Assembly: GCF_001298445.1 (NCBI RefSeq)
Contig: NZ_CP012036.1
Coordinates: 3,963,860-4,027,859, forward strand
DNA: 64,000 bases
Reading direction: 5' to 3'
From: Nostoc piscinale CENA21
Lineage (GTDB): Bacteria; Cyanobacteriota; Cyanobacteriia; Cyanobacteriales; Nostocaceae
The position numbers were made by a program, and so were the translations under genes. Under the pieces are notes generated by a model. That model did not search any database, was not told the origin of the DNA, and saw only the letters and a program-made list of their open reading frames with translations. This document shows positions 25,392 to 35,394 of the stretch, piece after piece. Position 1 is the stretch's first letter, and the number at the start of each line of letters is the position of its first letter.

Positions 25392-26555
25392 TCACTTTTT
25401 TTCTAGAGCAGACAAAATCATCAAATCTTTGCTATCTAATTCTGCCTTTAAATTCACAAGAATTGATTCTAATGAGCCAATTATCCGGTAATTACTAAAA
25501 TATTTAGCTACGTCTTTTCCTAACTTCAATAGAGTATGGCGTTGCAAACAAAGCGGAGTTGAGCCGTTGACTCGGAAATTAACATCAATTACATACATCT
25601 GTCCGTCTTTATTTTCTAAAACGTCAAAACCGATAACACCAAAATACTTCTGCTGGTGAGCATACTGACCAATAGCAGCAATCATCTTTGTGAATCGATT
25701 CATGTCTGTTTGACGGTAGTGAATAATACCACCTAAATAGTTACCCTCAGAAGTAACAAGTTGCTTTGTAGTGCCAATGAGTTTGATATCACCTTTTTTA
25801 CTTACATAAAACTGCACACAGTAATTTTGTACAACATTTTTGATGAATTCGGAAACAATAATCGTATTGAGCAACTTAATATTGAGATATTTTCTTAATT
25901 CTTCCCAGCAGTAATTCAAATCGTTGGAGTTATTAATAATATAAGTTCCTTCTCCAGATAGGCCATGAGAGGTTTTGATTAAATAGGGAAATTTTTCTGG
26001 TAGGTGAATATCTTCAAGATTAACTTGGTCAATATGATAAGTTTTATATTGCGGATGTGGTACTCCTAGTTCGGCTAACGTCGCTTTGTTAAGCAAGTGG
26101 TAGTGGGTATCTGGATGAACAGCGTGTTTTTCTCTTTTGAGGTGATCAAAGGGAAATAAAGTGATCAGTTTGTCAAAGTATTTACTATGATTTAACTCAT
26201 CTAGATATTGCGATCGCGCTATCACCTCTATGTTCTCATAGTTAAACCCAAAATGCTCCCGCCAGTAATTCACTAACAACTGTGGTGGTGGACTGGTAAC
26301 AATTCCAGGAATCGCATTACCCAAAACAGCCAGATTTTTCCAAGGTTCTTGCTGAAAAATTTTATCGTAGGAAGTTTTAGTTGCTTCACTACTACCATCT
26401 TGAATAAAATATTTTTTCGTGTTGGGATAAGTAGCCCAACTAGCAGTCGCAGGATAATTCAAAATGAAGGCATAATCGCCATCTGAGATGTCTTCAGCAA
26501 ACAAATCAGAAAAACAACTCCCTTGAAAGTAATCAAAGTTGTATTTTGAGTTCAT
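25392..26555 (-). CDS. ATP-grasp ligase-like protein
   Basis: 387 residues. Helical N-terminal 170, then an ATP-grasp core: FPYLIKTSHGLSGEGTYIIN (glycine-rich ATP loop), IVSEFIKNVVQNYCVQFYVS, VIGFDVLENKDGQMYVIDVN (metal-binding DxN) and FRVNGSTP. ATP-grasp enzymes join a carboxylate to an amine or thiol through an acyl phosphate. The substrate is unknown. The gene lies 62 bp after the isoaspartyl peptidase gene on the same strand, so a peptide or amino-acid conjugate substrate is plausible. It is not cyanophycin synthetase (that has a second ligase domain and is about 870 residues). Confidence 0.78.
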   Translation of the reverse strand: MNSKYNFDYFQGSCFSDLFAEDISDGDYAFILNYPATASWATYPNTKKYFIQDGSSEATKTSYDKIFQQEPWKNLAVLGNAIPGIVTSPPPQLLVNYWREHFGFNYENIEVIARSQYLDELNHSKYFDKLITLFPFDHLKREKHAVHPDTHYHLLNKATLAELGVPHPQYKTYHIDQVNLEDIHLPEKFPYLIKTSHGLSGEGTYIINNSNDLNYCWEELRKYLNIKLLNTIIVSEFIKNVVQNYCVQFYVSKKGDIKLIGTTKQLVTSEGNYLGGIIHYRQTDMNRFTKMIAAIGQYAHQQKYFGVIGFDVLENKDGQMYVIDVNFRVNGSTPLCLQRHTLLKLGKDVAKYFSNYRIIGSLESILVNLKAELDSKDLMILSALEKK

Positions 26556-26617
26556 ATCTAAATATTAGGAATAGAGATGGCGGCTATATATGGGTATGAT
26601 TCCAGAAAAAGACGGTA

Positions 26618-27493
26618 TTATTTCCTAGTAAATACAGCTATCTTGTCCATTCTTTCATTTATATAAGCCACAGCCATATCCTGCGAATTATAAGCCCAAC
26701 CAACTCTTCCTTGAGGATCTAAAAGAATACACCCAGCTTCTCCTTTAACTTTAGATTTCAAAGTGTCAATTGCCATTTGTGCTGCTTCATTCGGGTGTCT
26801 ATCTCCCATCAAAAAATCGATCGCAGTTTTTGCCAAAACCACAGGAATAATTGATTCCCCATCACCTGTAGTTGAACAAGCTCCGAGGTTGTTATCAGCG
26901 TATAAACCACTACCAACTAACGCCGAATCACCCACACGTCCAGGTGGTTGATTGGCAAGTCCTCCTGTTGATGTTCCTGCAACTAACAATCCGTTATCAT
27001 CAAGGGCGACACAGCCAACAGTAGCAGGACGATCTAAAACTGCCCCCTGTTCTTCCCACTCTTGTCGCTGTTCATCGGTGATGAGTTCGCTAGGCGCACA
27101 CATTTCATCGCCATGTTCTGAGGCAAATTTTTCCGCACCTTTTGAGACTAACAGCATAGATTGGTTAGCCATAACTTTCCGTGCTACTGAGATGGGATGA
27201 CGTACCTTCTGCACAGCTGCTACTCCCCCCCAACCATAGCTGCTCCCCTCCATTATTGCCGCATCTAAGAAGACTTCGCCTTCAGTATCAAGAGTTGCAC
27301 CAATGCTGGCGTTAAAAATTGGGTTATCTTCAAGCACACGAATAGCCGCTTCAACTGCATCTTGAGCATTTCCCCCACCAGTTAAGATGCTCCAACCTGC
27401 TTCTGCGGCGGCCTGACAACCTTCAATGTTAGCTTTGGCTTTATCTTCCGAGATGGTTTTTGCTCCACCGTGAACAATAATACTTAGCACCAT
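26618..27493 (-). CDS. iaaA: Isoaspartyl peptidase / plant-type L-asparaginase
   Basis: A 291-residue N-terminal nucleophile hydrolase that cleaves beta-aspartyl peptides, including the beta-Asp-Arg dipeptide from cyanophycin, and asparagine. IIVHGGAKTI start, PIFNASIGATLDTEGEVFLD, AAIMEGSSYGWGG; the autocatalytic nucleophile is T158 in ATVGCVALDDNGLLVAGTST; then PPGRVGDSALVGSGLYADN and TTGDGESII substrate loop. The usual residue before the Thr is Gly; here it is Ala. First of two genes on the minus strand, with an ATP-grasp ligase after it. Confidence 0.92.
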   Translation of the reverse strand: MVLSIIVHGGAKTISEDKAKANIEGCQAAAEAGWSILTGGGNAQDAVEAAIRVLEDNPIFNASIGATLDTEGEVFLDAAIMEGSSYGWGGVAAVQKVRHPISVARKVMANQSMLLVSKGAEKFASEHGDEMCAPSELITDEQRQEWEEQGAVLDRPATVGCVALDDNGLLVAGTSTGGLANQPPGRVGDSALVGSGLYADNNLGACSTTGDGESIIPVVLAKTAIDFLMGDRHPNEAAQMAIDTLKSKVKGEAGCILLDPQGRVGWAYNSQDMAVAYINERMDKIAVFTRK

Positions 27494-27667
27494 AATTTTC
27501 CTTTTACACCTACTAATATCTGAAACTGTTTTAAAAGGAATTAGTCTATATTTACGTGTTTTTTATTTATAAGTGAATCTCCCAAACGAAACAAGTTAAT
27601 ATACTTGTTCTATCTCCCAAAAGAAAGCTTTATATAATTCTTGATAACAAGCAAACTTAGCTATTAA

Positions 27668-28465
27668 CTAAGCAACTGTAAAATTATAAGTATCACCGTG
27701 GTTTAAATATTTGATTTTATGTTCTAAGCCTGCTTGTAATACTGCTTTTTGAAAATCTTCCAGAGCCGATTTGAAGACAGTATAATCATTGAAATGAATT
27801 GGTATAGCTGTATTTGGAGCAATAATTTGAACTGCTTGTACACCTTGTTTTGCATCCATTGTTAGCAAGATACCAAAAGCCATTGTGCCACCCAGATGTA
27901 GCAAAGCTAGGTCAATATTGGGATACCGTCGGGGAATTTCGTAAAGCTGTTGATGGATAAGAGTATCACCTGTAATATAGAGGCGAAACTTTGTTTCTGC
28001 CTTGGGTGTTTGAAACTCTAACATACTACCCATTACAGGTGGTAGCAATGCTTTTAAAATACCAGGCCCGTGTATTCCAGGCATGGCAGTAATGCAGAGG
28101 TTGGCATCACCTTTGGCAACAGTTAATGTTTCCCAAGTTTTGAGGTGTTGAGGTGAGTTGAAACCTTTTTGTTTAAGTTTAGTTGCTGCGTGATGTGTGG
28201 TAATTATAGGTAGATTTTTATCGAGTTTTGCTGCTGCTATCGAATCAAAATGATCTTCGTGCATGTGAGACAGTACAACTAAATCTAATGGCGGTAACTG
28301 CTCAATATCTAATGCTGGGTTAGTAAGGCGAGTTGAACTAATACCATAACCTAAATGTATATGATCACCTTGGTGGAGAAAGTTAGGATCTGTAAGGATT
28401 GTGAACCCTGCGTAACGCAGTAGCACAGTTGCAGTGCCAATGAAAAAAAATTGAACCGTTTTCAA
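27668..28465 (-). CDS. MBL-fold metallohydrolase (UlaG-like)
   Basis: 265 residues. FIGTATVLLRYAGFTILTDP and the zinc motif VVLSHMHEDHFDS (HxHxDH), then TMPGIHG-like AMPGIHGPGIL, LYITGDTLIHQQL, LALLHLGGTMAFG and a late HF in IPIHFNDY are the signature of the UlaG/YcfC-type branch of metallo-beta-lactamases. The substrate is not predictable; such enzymes act on phosphodiesters, lactones or N-acyl-phospholipids. It is separated from the next gene by a 175-bp gap, so it is probably its own unit. Confidence 0.88.
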   Translation of the reverse strand: MKTVQFFFIGTATVLLRYAGFTILTDPNFLHQGDHIHLGYGISSTRLTNPALDIEQLPPLDLVVLSHMHEDHFDSIAAAKLDKNLPIITTHHAATKLKQKGFNSPQHLKTWETLTVAKGDANLCITAMPGIHGPGILKALLPPVMGSMLEFQTPKAETKFRLYITGDTLIHQQLYEIPRRYPNIDLALLHLGGTMAFGILLTMDAKQGVQAVQIIAPNTAIPIHFNDYTVFKSALEDFQKAVLQAGLEHKIKYLNHGDTYNFTVA

Positions 28466-28961
28466 AGTTTGCTGGTGTGCTATCTGCGGGTAGAATAATT
28501 CTTTCTGCTTCCTCCATAATTTACCTTATTATGTTTTTAAATTTGAGTATGAGCATGAGCGATCGCACTCAAAAATTATGCTGATTTTTTACAATATCAA
28601 CTAGCAAGCTCAGATATTTAACTTCAAAATCACGATTAATTTATTTTGATAAATGTTAAAAGCTTAGGTTTCTAACTGAAGTTAGAGAATTGACAATTTT
28701 TCCTTCTCGCTTCAGTATGAGATAAATATTTGTCTCACGCAAAACGGCTTCTCAAAGAGTAGGCGCAAATAAAGACGCTAGAATCATGACTTTCTGGCTT
28801 ATACCATTTCACGAAAATCTTGAGACAAATTCATTGGTTTTTAATTCTTTTTCCCTGCTCCCTGCTCCCCATTTGTATCAAACTTAAAGTGAAACGGTAT
28901 TAGGCATCCACCTACTCCCACCCTTTACAGATCATTTCAAAAATAAAACCGGATTCCTATA
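28466..28961. other. Intergenic region, 496 bp
   Basis: It contains one HIP1-type GCGATCGC (28559-28566), a CCCTGCTCCCTGCTCCCC direct repeat near 28853, and the inverted-repeat element at 28801-28900 listed separately. No reading frame or RNA gene was recognised. Confidence 0.6.
28801..28900. repeat. About 100-bp element with terminal inverted repeats (MITE-like)
   Basis: ATACCATTTCAC (28801-28812) and GTGAAACGGTAT (28889-28900) are inverted repeats with one mismatch, bordering a 76-bp AT-rich core with a CCCTGCTC direct repeat. This shape suits a small non-autonomous element. No flanking duplication was obvious. Confidence 0.45.
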
Positions 28962-30806
28962 TTACATATCTTGTTGATATGTCGTTAATAATGCAGGAAT
29001 ATGATCATAACCATCCACGCCAATGATTGCCATAATTTTAGGGCGGTGTTGTTGTAACAAATTTTGGAATGCTTCTTTGCCGATTTGTCCTTGCAAAATT
29101 GTTAATAAACCTGCTGGTTGTTTCCATTCCGTAGAAGCAATCTGCTCTAAAAGATACATACCTAAACTACCAGTGTAAATAACTTTTTCGGCATTTTGTA
29201 ATTGATAATAAGCTTCGGCTAAGTATGCTAAGTTTCTGCCTTGAAGATATAAATCTCCACCAGTTTGGGCTGTTTTAAAACCGTCTTCTAAATATTTAAT
29301 TGCCGTTTGAGCTTGGTCAATTACCAGATAAGCAATGCCTAAACTACTCAAACACAAAGCTTTACTTTGAATATCTCCTAATCTTTCTAATAACTTTAAA
29401 CCTTGTTCTAAATAATTAATTGGCATCTCATAAGTTTCGGGTTCAACTTGTTCTAGTTGTTGTGCCTGCATAACTTCGCTGTAACCAAGATTTACCAAAG
29501 CGTTGGCTTCACCATTGCGATCGCCTGCTTGCCGACTCAAGATTAAAGCGCGTTGGCTATAATTAATCGCCTCGCCATAATCTTTTTCTTGTACATAAGT
29601 CCGGCTGAGGTGGTTGAGGTTGGCAATTTCGCAGGGGCGATCGCTTGCATTTCTGGCTATATCTAATGCTTGCAGGTGAAAGTTAATCGAACGCTGATAT
29701 TGTCCTAAAGCCCGTTGCGAATAACCCAACAGTGTCAAAATCCTCGCTGTTTCTTGGGTTCCTTCGACTTGGCGCAAAGGTTCATCTAAATAATCTAAGG
29801 CGTTTCTTAAATAACTCCCCGAAAATGAGGCAAATATCCCACCATAAAGGGGAAAATAAGGACGTTGGGCAAAATTTCGCAGAATTTGCAACATCATTTG
29901 CGAACCTGCATTACCCAATCTCGCTGCCGTATTACCAAAACCACTGGCTAACTGACTCCAAATCACCGCAAAGGTCAAATAAGTCGAAATTGATAATTTT
30001 GAGCCTGCTTGCACATTATATGGTTGTTGGTCAAACCAGTTGACTAAACCACGTTGCAAATACTGTAATATCAACGCTAATTCTACCCAGTCACTCAGAG
30101 TAACATGGCTTTGCTGTTCGGCAAATTCAATTGCCGATTGTTCTAAAGCTAAAGTCCGAAAGAATCTTTGGGGAAACTCACTGTTAACTTTCTTTGCCCA
30201 AGTTGCCCAAGGGCCGTTTTCTCCCGGTACACCGCCAAATCCCAAGTCTCGATTTTGTTCGTACATCCAACTAATCAAATGATCTTGGAGTCTTTGCCAA
30301 GAAACTAAACCACGGGTGATACCTTGTGATATTTGGTCAATATCCGGATCTAATTGAGCAAATTGCTGTAAACCTTTGGCTAACTGCTGTAATTGTGATG
30401 AATTGAGTGGTTGTTTTTGATTGGGATCTGTGAAACGCAACAATGTAGTGAGGCGTTCATCGGCGGAGGCTGTGGTAATTTCTCGCACTGCTGTAGCGAT
30501 CGCTTCTATGGCTTTGTTTTGTTCTGCATAACGTTGCCATTGATTTTGAATTGTTTTAATTGCTCTGAGACTGCGGTTAGCTTTAGCTTTTTTGAGTTCA
30601 TCCTGTTCGCTATCCACCTGATATTGAATGGTAGTGGAGCGATCGCTCAACGCCAACTCAAATATTTCCCCCGTCCCCGATGTGATACCTTTTTGCAACA
30701 TCTGGTACACCATCTCCACCGAACTAACTTTGCCCTGGAGGGTGAGTTGGACAATTTCGTCAATTAAAGCGAGGTAGCGATCGCGCAATGGCAGAGAGTC
30801 TGACAC
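28962..30806 (-). CDS. TPR-repeat protein
   Basis: 614 residues, no signal peptide. The N-terminal 330 residues form a large helical domain (SDSLPLRDRYLALIDEIVQL; ITRGLVSWQRLQDHLISWMY) without a recognised name. The C-terminal part holds about six TPR-like units, for example LLGYSQRALGQYQRSINFHL, SRTYVQEKDYGEAINYSQRA, LAEAYYQLQNAEKVIYTGSL. TPRs assemble protein complexes. The domain order recalls cyanobacterial STAND-adjacent proteins but no NTPase motif is present. Monocistronic, minus strand, ending 156 bp after an AT-rich element. Confidence 0.82.
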   Translation of the reverse strand: MSDSLPLRDRYLALIDEIVQLTLQGKVSSVEMVYQMLQKGITSGTGEIFELALSDRSTTIQYQVDSEQDELKKAKANRSLRAIKTIQNQWQRYAEQNKAIEAIATAVREITTASADERLTTLLRFTDPNQKQPLNSSQLQQLAKGLQQFAQLDPDIDQISQGITRGLVSWQRLQDHLISWMYEQNRDLGFGGVPGENGPWATWAKKVNSEFPQRFFRTLALEQSAIEFAEQQSHVTLSDWVELALILQYLQRGLVNWFDQQPYNVQAGSKLSISTYLTFAVIWSQLASGFGNTAARLGNAGSQMMLQILRNFAQRPYFPLYGGIFASFSGSYLRNALDYLDEPLRQVEGTQETARILTLLGYSQRALGQYQRSINFHLQALDIARNASDRPCEIANLNHLSRTYVQEKDYGEAINYSQRALILSRQAGDRNGEANALVNLGYSEVMQAQQLEQVEPETYEMPINYLEQGLKLLERLGDIQSKALCLSSLGIAYLVIDQAQTAIKYLEDGFKTAQTGGDLYLQGRNLAYLAEAYYQLQNAEKVIYTGSLGMYLLEQIASTEWKQPAGLLTILQGQIGKEAFQNLLQQHRPKIMAIIGVDGYDHIPALLTTYQQDM

Positions 30807-30868
30807 TTTAGCTTTGGGATAACTTTACACTAATTTCCATTTTAATGTGAGGCGCAGAAATCAGAACT

Positions 30869-31228
30869 TCAAGATTTAGCAGATATCATTCCTCCAGCTA
30901 AAAAAACCTGCTCAACTGTTAAATTCAAATCAGGGAAAGTTGGGGATTGAATGCGATCGCCTTGCCGGAATTTGTTAATTTGATACTCACCATCTTCTAA
31001 GCAGCAAACTAAAATTGTTGGTTGTTTGGGTTTCCCAATATATTCTCTGCCACCCAACACCGCATAATCTACAATCCAGTACTCAGAAATTCCCATTTCT
31101 TCATAGTCAGTATAGAACTCAGATTTGATTTTGAAATACACCTTGTGGAATGACACAGCTAGATTTGTGTAATAACCGAAATTCCATCCGCGTTTATCTG
31201 CGGTTAATTTTATCTCAGATTTCGGCAA
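30869..31228 (-). CDS. Truncated Uma2-family endonuclease remnant
   Basis: The C-terminal 75 residues (MGISEYWIVDYAVLGGREYI, GKPKQPTILVCCLEDGEYQI) are typical for the end of DUF820/Uma2 proteins, with the EYW-IVDY nuclease strand. The N-terminal half, with the earlier catalytic motifs, is missing. The first about 30 residues derive from an intergenic sequence: its minus-strand DNA has the CCGCAGATAAACGC type motif that recurs at 33724-33739. The gene is therefore probably a remnant formed by deletion or repeat insertion, and should be inactive. Confidence 0.7.
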   Translation of the reverse strand: MPKSEIKLTADKRGWNFGYYTNLAVSFHKVYFKIKSEFYTDYEEMGISEYWIVDYAVLGGREYIGKPKQPTILVCCLEDGEYQINKFRQGDRIQSPTFPDLNLTVEQVFLAGGMISAKS

Positions 31229-31320
31229 TCAACCCGAATTTCTATATCTGCCTGAATATTGACAATTTTGGATATATCCCGTGATATTTGGGAATCCTAA
31301 ACATAACAGTTTGGTGACTA

Positions 31321-33569
31321 ATGATGGTTAGGCTGACAAAGAAATCGGTCAAAGAGTTATTTTCTCGCTCACTCACTCATGACATACTCCTGAGTATGGC
31401 AATCAGAATTTTAGCTGTTGTGATTGTTTCAGCCGGACTTAGTTACCTGCATTTGATGTCCACACTGGAATTTCAAACCCGCGAACAATTACAAAAGTAT
31501 GTTTTGGAGCGAGGACGGCGAGAAGAAAATTTATTTCAATTAGCACAAGATAACCATCAGATATTAAAAAAAGCATTATTAAAACGACTAGAGCCGATAA
31601 ATAATCAAAGCTCACGGGAGGAATTTAATAATTTATTGCACTTATGGTCTGATGGCACAAGACGTAACTTTCTTGAAAACCGACCTGTTAAAGAGTTCGA
31701 TACAGAGCAGTATCCCTCAGTTTTTATCGGTAAACAAGTCCCAAACATGGCAGAACTTCAGCAGCGAGTACTAGTCTTTTATGAATTAGTAAACAGTTAT
31801 GGGCCAGCCTGGAAAAATCGTTTTATTGATACTTATATTATGTCCAGTGAAAACTTGATAGTCGCTTACTGGCCGAATGTACCTTGGGGTATAGAAGCAA
31901 AAGCAGATTTATTCATCCCTAATGAAGAGTATTTCTATGTTGCTGACAAAAAACATAATCCTGCCAGAAGAACTGTATGGACAGGGCTTTATTTTGATGT
32001 TGTCACAAAACAGTGGTATGTTTCTGTGGAGACACCAGTAGACGATCGCTCTGGTAATCATATTGCCACCATTGGGCATGACATTATTCTCAACGAATTG
32101 ATGACACGCACTATCAACGACCATCTACATGGGACGTATAATCTGATTTTTCGCGGCGATGGACGTTTGATTGTGCATCCTAATTATCTGCCGCAGATTC
32201 AAGAAAAATTGGGACATTTCAACATTTTGAATGCTAGTGATGCACATTTACAACGGATTTTTCATGCCAGCGCCAATCTGCCATCACAGGCAGCAGTAAT
32301 TGATAATTCCCATGACAATGAATATCTGGCAGTCACCAAACTAAATGGCCCAGATTGGTATTTTGTAACTGTCTATCCTAAATCACTGTTATCAAAAATT
32401 GCAGGTAATAATGCTAATTTTGTGCTGATAGTGGGATTAATTTCCCTCATACTAGAAATTGTTTTATTATTCTTTGTTTTGTATCAGAAAGTTACCAGAC
32501 CCCTAAATAAATTAGTAGTAGCGACTAATCAGGTTTCTAAAGGAAATTTTAATCTTAATCTTGATACTAACTTACCAAACGAATTAGGGGTGTTGGCAAC
32601 TTCTTTTACTAGCATGGCTAGTCAATTGCATGAATCTTTTGCACTTTTGGAAAAAAGCAATGAAGAACTAGAAATGCGAGTGCAAAGTCGGACAGATGAA
32701 TTATTTCAAGTGCTTCAGGATTTGCAACAAACTCAGTCTCAATTAATTCAGACTGAAAAAATGTCTAGTCTAGGACAACTAGTGGCGGGAGTTGCCCACG
32801 AAATTAACAACCCTGTGAATTTTATTCATGGCAATATTGCCCATATTGATAGTTACACTCAAGATTTGCTGAAATTAATTCAGGCATATCAGTTACATTG
32901 TTCTCATCCACCCGCAACGCTGCAAGAAACTTTGGATGAGGTTGATTTTGACTTTCTCAATGAAGATTTGCCCAAGCTATTGCAATCCATGAAAGTTGGT
33001 ACTGACCGGATTCGGCAAATTGTTTTATCTTTACGCAATTTCTCTCGCCTGGATGAATCTGAATTTAAACCTGTTGACATTCACGAAGGTATCGAAAATA
33101 CTTTGCTGATTTTGCAACATCGCCTCAAGGGTAATCCAGAGTTTCCCGCCATTGAAGTAGTGAAAAATTACGGACAGTTGCCTTTAGTTGAGTGTTATGC
33201 TGGGCTACTCAATCAAGTGTTTATGAATTTACTGGCGAATGCTATTGATGCTGTAGAAGAATCAACCCGAAAACAGACAAACACCAAAACCCAAGCCCCG
33301 ATAATTTGCATTTCTACGCGGGTGAGGCTAATCATCAGGTACAAATTGCGATCGCCGATAATGGCTTAGGTATCCCTGCAACTGTAAAGTCACGCATTTT
33401 TGACCCTTTCTTCACTACAAAACCCATTGGCAAAGGTACAGGTTTGGGTTTATCCATCAGCTATCAGATTGTCACAGAAAAGCATCACGGTCAGATGTTC
33501 TGCGATTCTACCCCTGGAGAAGGTACGAAATTTGTGATTGAAATTCCCATTACCCAACCTGAGAATTAG
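31321..33569 (+). pseudogene. Sensor histidine kinase, frameshifted in the ATPase domain
   Basis: Membrane-bound: TM1 near residues 25-45 (LLSMAIRILAVVIVSAGLSY), a large extracytoplasmic dCache-type domain (WYVSVETPVDDRSGNHIATI; DGRLIVHPNYL), TM2 near 365-385, HAMP (VTRPLNKLVVATNQVSKGNF), coiled coil, HisKA with GVAHEINNPVNFI and the N box NLLANAIDAVEE. After CISTRV the frame shifts; GTG-AGG at 33322-33327 lacks one G relative to ...RVEANHQVQIAIADNGLGIP, which continues with FDPFFTTK, GTGLGLSIS in the next frame and ends at 33569. The repaired protein is about 749 residues. No response regulator is adjacent. Confidence 0.85.
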
Positions 33570-33790
33570 TAAGTATTAAATTAGAATTATTAGCGGACTT
33601 TTAGGATGTTTTTATCTCACGCAGAGGCGCAAAGAGTGAAAGTTTGGGATATTGAATTTGAAAGTTTCACAGTTCTGATTTATAGCCTTTCTTAACCTAG
33701 TGAGGTACAGACAAACACAATTCACCGCAGATAAACGCAGATAGATTTGTCCTTCAGTCAACTAGTAAACGCTATAGCAATACTGGGAAG

Positions 33791-34177
33791 ATGAGAAAAA
33801 TAGATACAAAAAGCCTTTTACCAAATGATGAATTTTCTCACCTTCCGACTAACAAATTATTAGAAATCCTTGAAAGTGGTTTGTTGTTAGAAAGAGGACG
33901 TGCTTTGTTTATGCTGGCGCGACGTTCTGGAAATGATCAGGAAATTAGTCGCATAGTTGTACAAGAAATATGTGAGCCTAAAAATAGAAACTCTAAAACA
34001 ATTGGTATAGTTTCCATTTCTTTTTTAGGTATTGCTGGCTTATTAGAAGCGGATACTGACAATACAAAAGAGACTGTCAAGCATCTGATCGAATCATGGA
34101 CAGAAGCAGAACGTAGTGATTTGCTTGTATTTTTACAGTTAATGTATCCCAGCGATTTTATTTCCTCAATTACCTAA
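33791..34177 (+). CDS. Hypothetical helical protein
   Basis: 128 residues. The middle LESGLLLERGRALFMLARRS and the later TKETVKHLIESWTEAERSDL suggest an all-helical HEAT-like or immunity-type fold. No motif of known function. It is convergent with the permease gene at 34170, overlapping it by 8 bp at the 3' ends, so the two are not co-transcribed. No clear Shine-Dalgarno element is seen before the ATG. Confidence 0.5.
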   Translation: MRKIDTKSLLPNDEFSHLPTNKLLEILESGLLLERGRALFMLARRSGNDQEISRIVVQEICEPKNRNSKTIGIVSISFLGIAGLLEADTDNTKETVKHLIESWTEAERSDLLVFLQLMYPSDFISSIT

Positions 34178-34946
34178 TTAACTGCGCCGCCAAATTAAAA
34201 AACTGACGACACAATCCCCTGGTAACTAAAATTGTTGTCAGCAAATTAGCTACTGCAACCATAAACACAATCAAAATTTCGTAAGATACTGCATCTAAAG
34301 GGTTGACTCCGCCTAATAACTGTCCGGCTGTGATGCTGGGAAGTGTCGCCATCCCAATCAGCATCATTTGATTAATCGTGGGAAGCAATGCAGCGCGAAT
34401 GGCTTCTTTACGGTATTGATTGACGGCTTGTTGCGGAGTTGCGCCTAAACTCAAGTGAGTTTCGATTTCCCCAGAGGAATTATTGATGGTACTAACCAGA
34501 CGTTCACCTGCGATCGCAGCTGCATTCATCCCATTACCAATGATGATTCCCGCTAGGGGGATTATATAGCGGGCTTCAAACCATCTCTCTGGTTGCAAAA
34601 TTAATAAGTAAGTGTAAAAAAGCGTGAAAGCGGTACTCACTAAAATTGCTCCCCAAACCACAGGTAAGACGAGGGGAATTTTCTGGCTGATGCGATTTCG
34701 GGTGACAATGGCGGTAATTGTCAAGATAATTGCTAAAGTCACCAAAACTGCCCCAGGATGATTGACAGCAAAGATAAAGTCGAAAATATATCCCAATACC
34801 AGCAGCTGTAAAATTGTTCTGCCTGTGGCAATTGCCAAGTTTAACTCTAATCCTAATTTTTCCCAGGCAGATAAACCAATAGCGATCGCCATTAACCCCA
34901 CAGCAAAGGCTAAATCAGCTAAATCTAGTTTGATTAATTCCTGCAC
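34170..34946 (-). CDS. fetB: FetB-type (UPF0014) ABC transporter permease
   Basis: 258 residues with about seven membrane helices, beginning AFAVGLMAIAIGLSAWEKLG and containing the family motifs GRTILQLLVLGYIFDFIF, IIPLAGIIIGNGMNAAAIAG, LSLGATPQQAVNQYRKEAIR, ALLPTINQMMLIGMATLPSI, TAGQLLGGVNPLDAV. FetB acts with an ATP-binding subunit (FetA) to export iron in enterobacteria; no FetA gene is adjacent, so the partner must be elsewhere. The assignment to iron export is from the family, not demonstrated here. Confidence 0.87.
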   Translation of the reverse strand: MQELIKLDLADLAFAVGLMAIAIGLSAWEKLGLELNLAIATGRTILQLLVLGYIFDFIFAVNHPGAVLVTLAIILTITAIVTRNRISQKIPLVLPVVWGAILVSTAFTLFYTYLLILQPERWFEARYIIPLAGIIIGNGMNAAAIAGERLVSTINNSSGEIETHLSLGATPQQAVNQYRKEAIRAALLPTINQMMLIGMATLPSITAGQLLGGVNPLDAVSYEILIVFMVAVANLLTTILVTRGLCRQFFNLAAQLIR

Positions 34947-35394
34947 AGTTTTTTACCTCCTGGGAAAGTGGTGAGTGCTGAACAAGGGAGACAAGGTAGA
35001 AACGTTTATACAGCAAATTAGGACTGACATTTGATTTGGGGGAAAAATACACTTTCTTACTCCCTACTCCTCACTCTCTGCCTATCGCGCTTGTGGTGTG
35101 CTTCGCGCACCACACAAGTAAATTCAAAAATCAAACTGGATTGCTGCATCTCATAAAATGAGTGCTTGCAAGTCTTGTGTATTGACACTTTATCAGAGTG
35201 GACTAATTACGAATTACAAATTACAAGTTACAAATTAGTATGATATTTTTACCCATACAATAATTTTCAGTAATAACCCTTTTTGATGCGTATCCAGGGC
35301 GACAGTCTATTAATCAGCTTTTTGTCAAAAAGTCAAGTAGCTAAACTCGACTGTCGAATTGCATCCTTTGTATTTTCAAATCACATAAAAACTC
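34947..35394. other. Intergenic region with an inverted repeat and heptamer tract
   Basis: CTTGTGGTGTGC (35090-35101) and GCACCACACAAG (35107-35118) form an imperfect hairpin. A TAATTACGAATTACAAATTA tract lies at 35204-35223 with more copies to 35238. A TTTTTGTCAAAAAG element occurs at 35320. The space is the promoter region of the aminotransferase gene. No gene seen. Confidence 0.5.
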
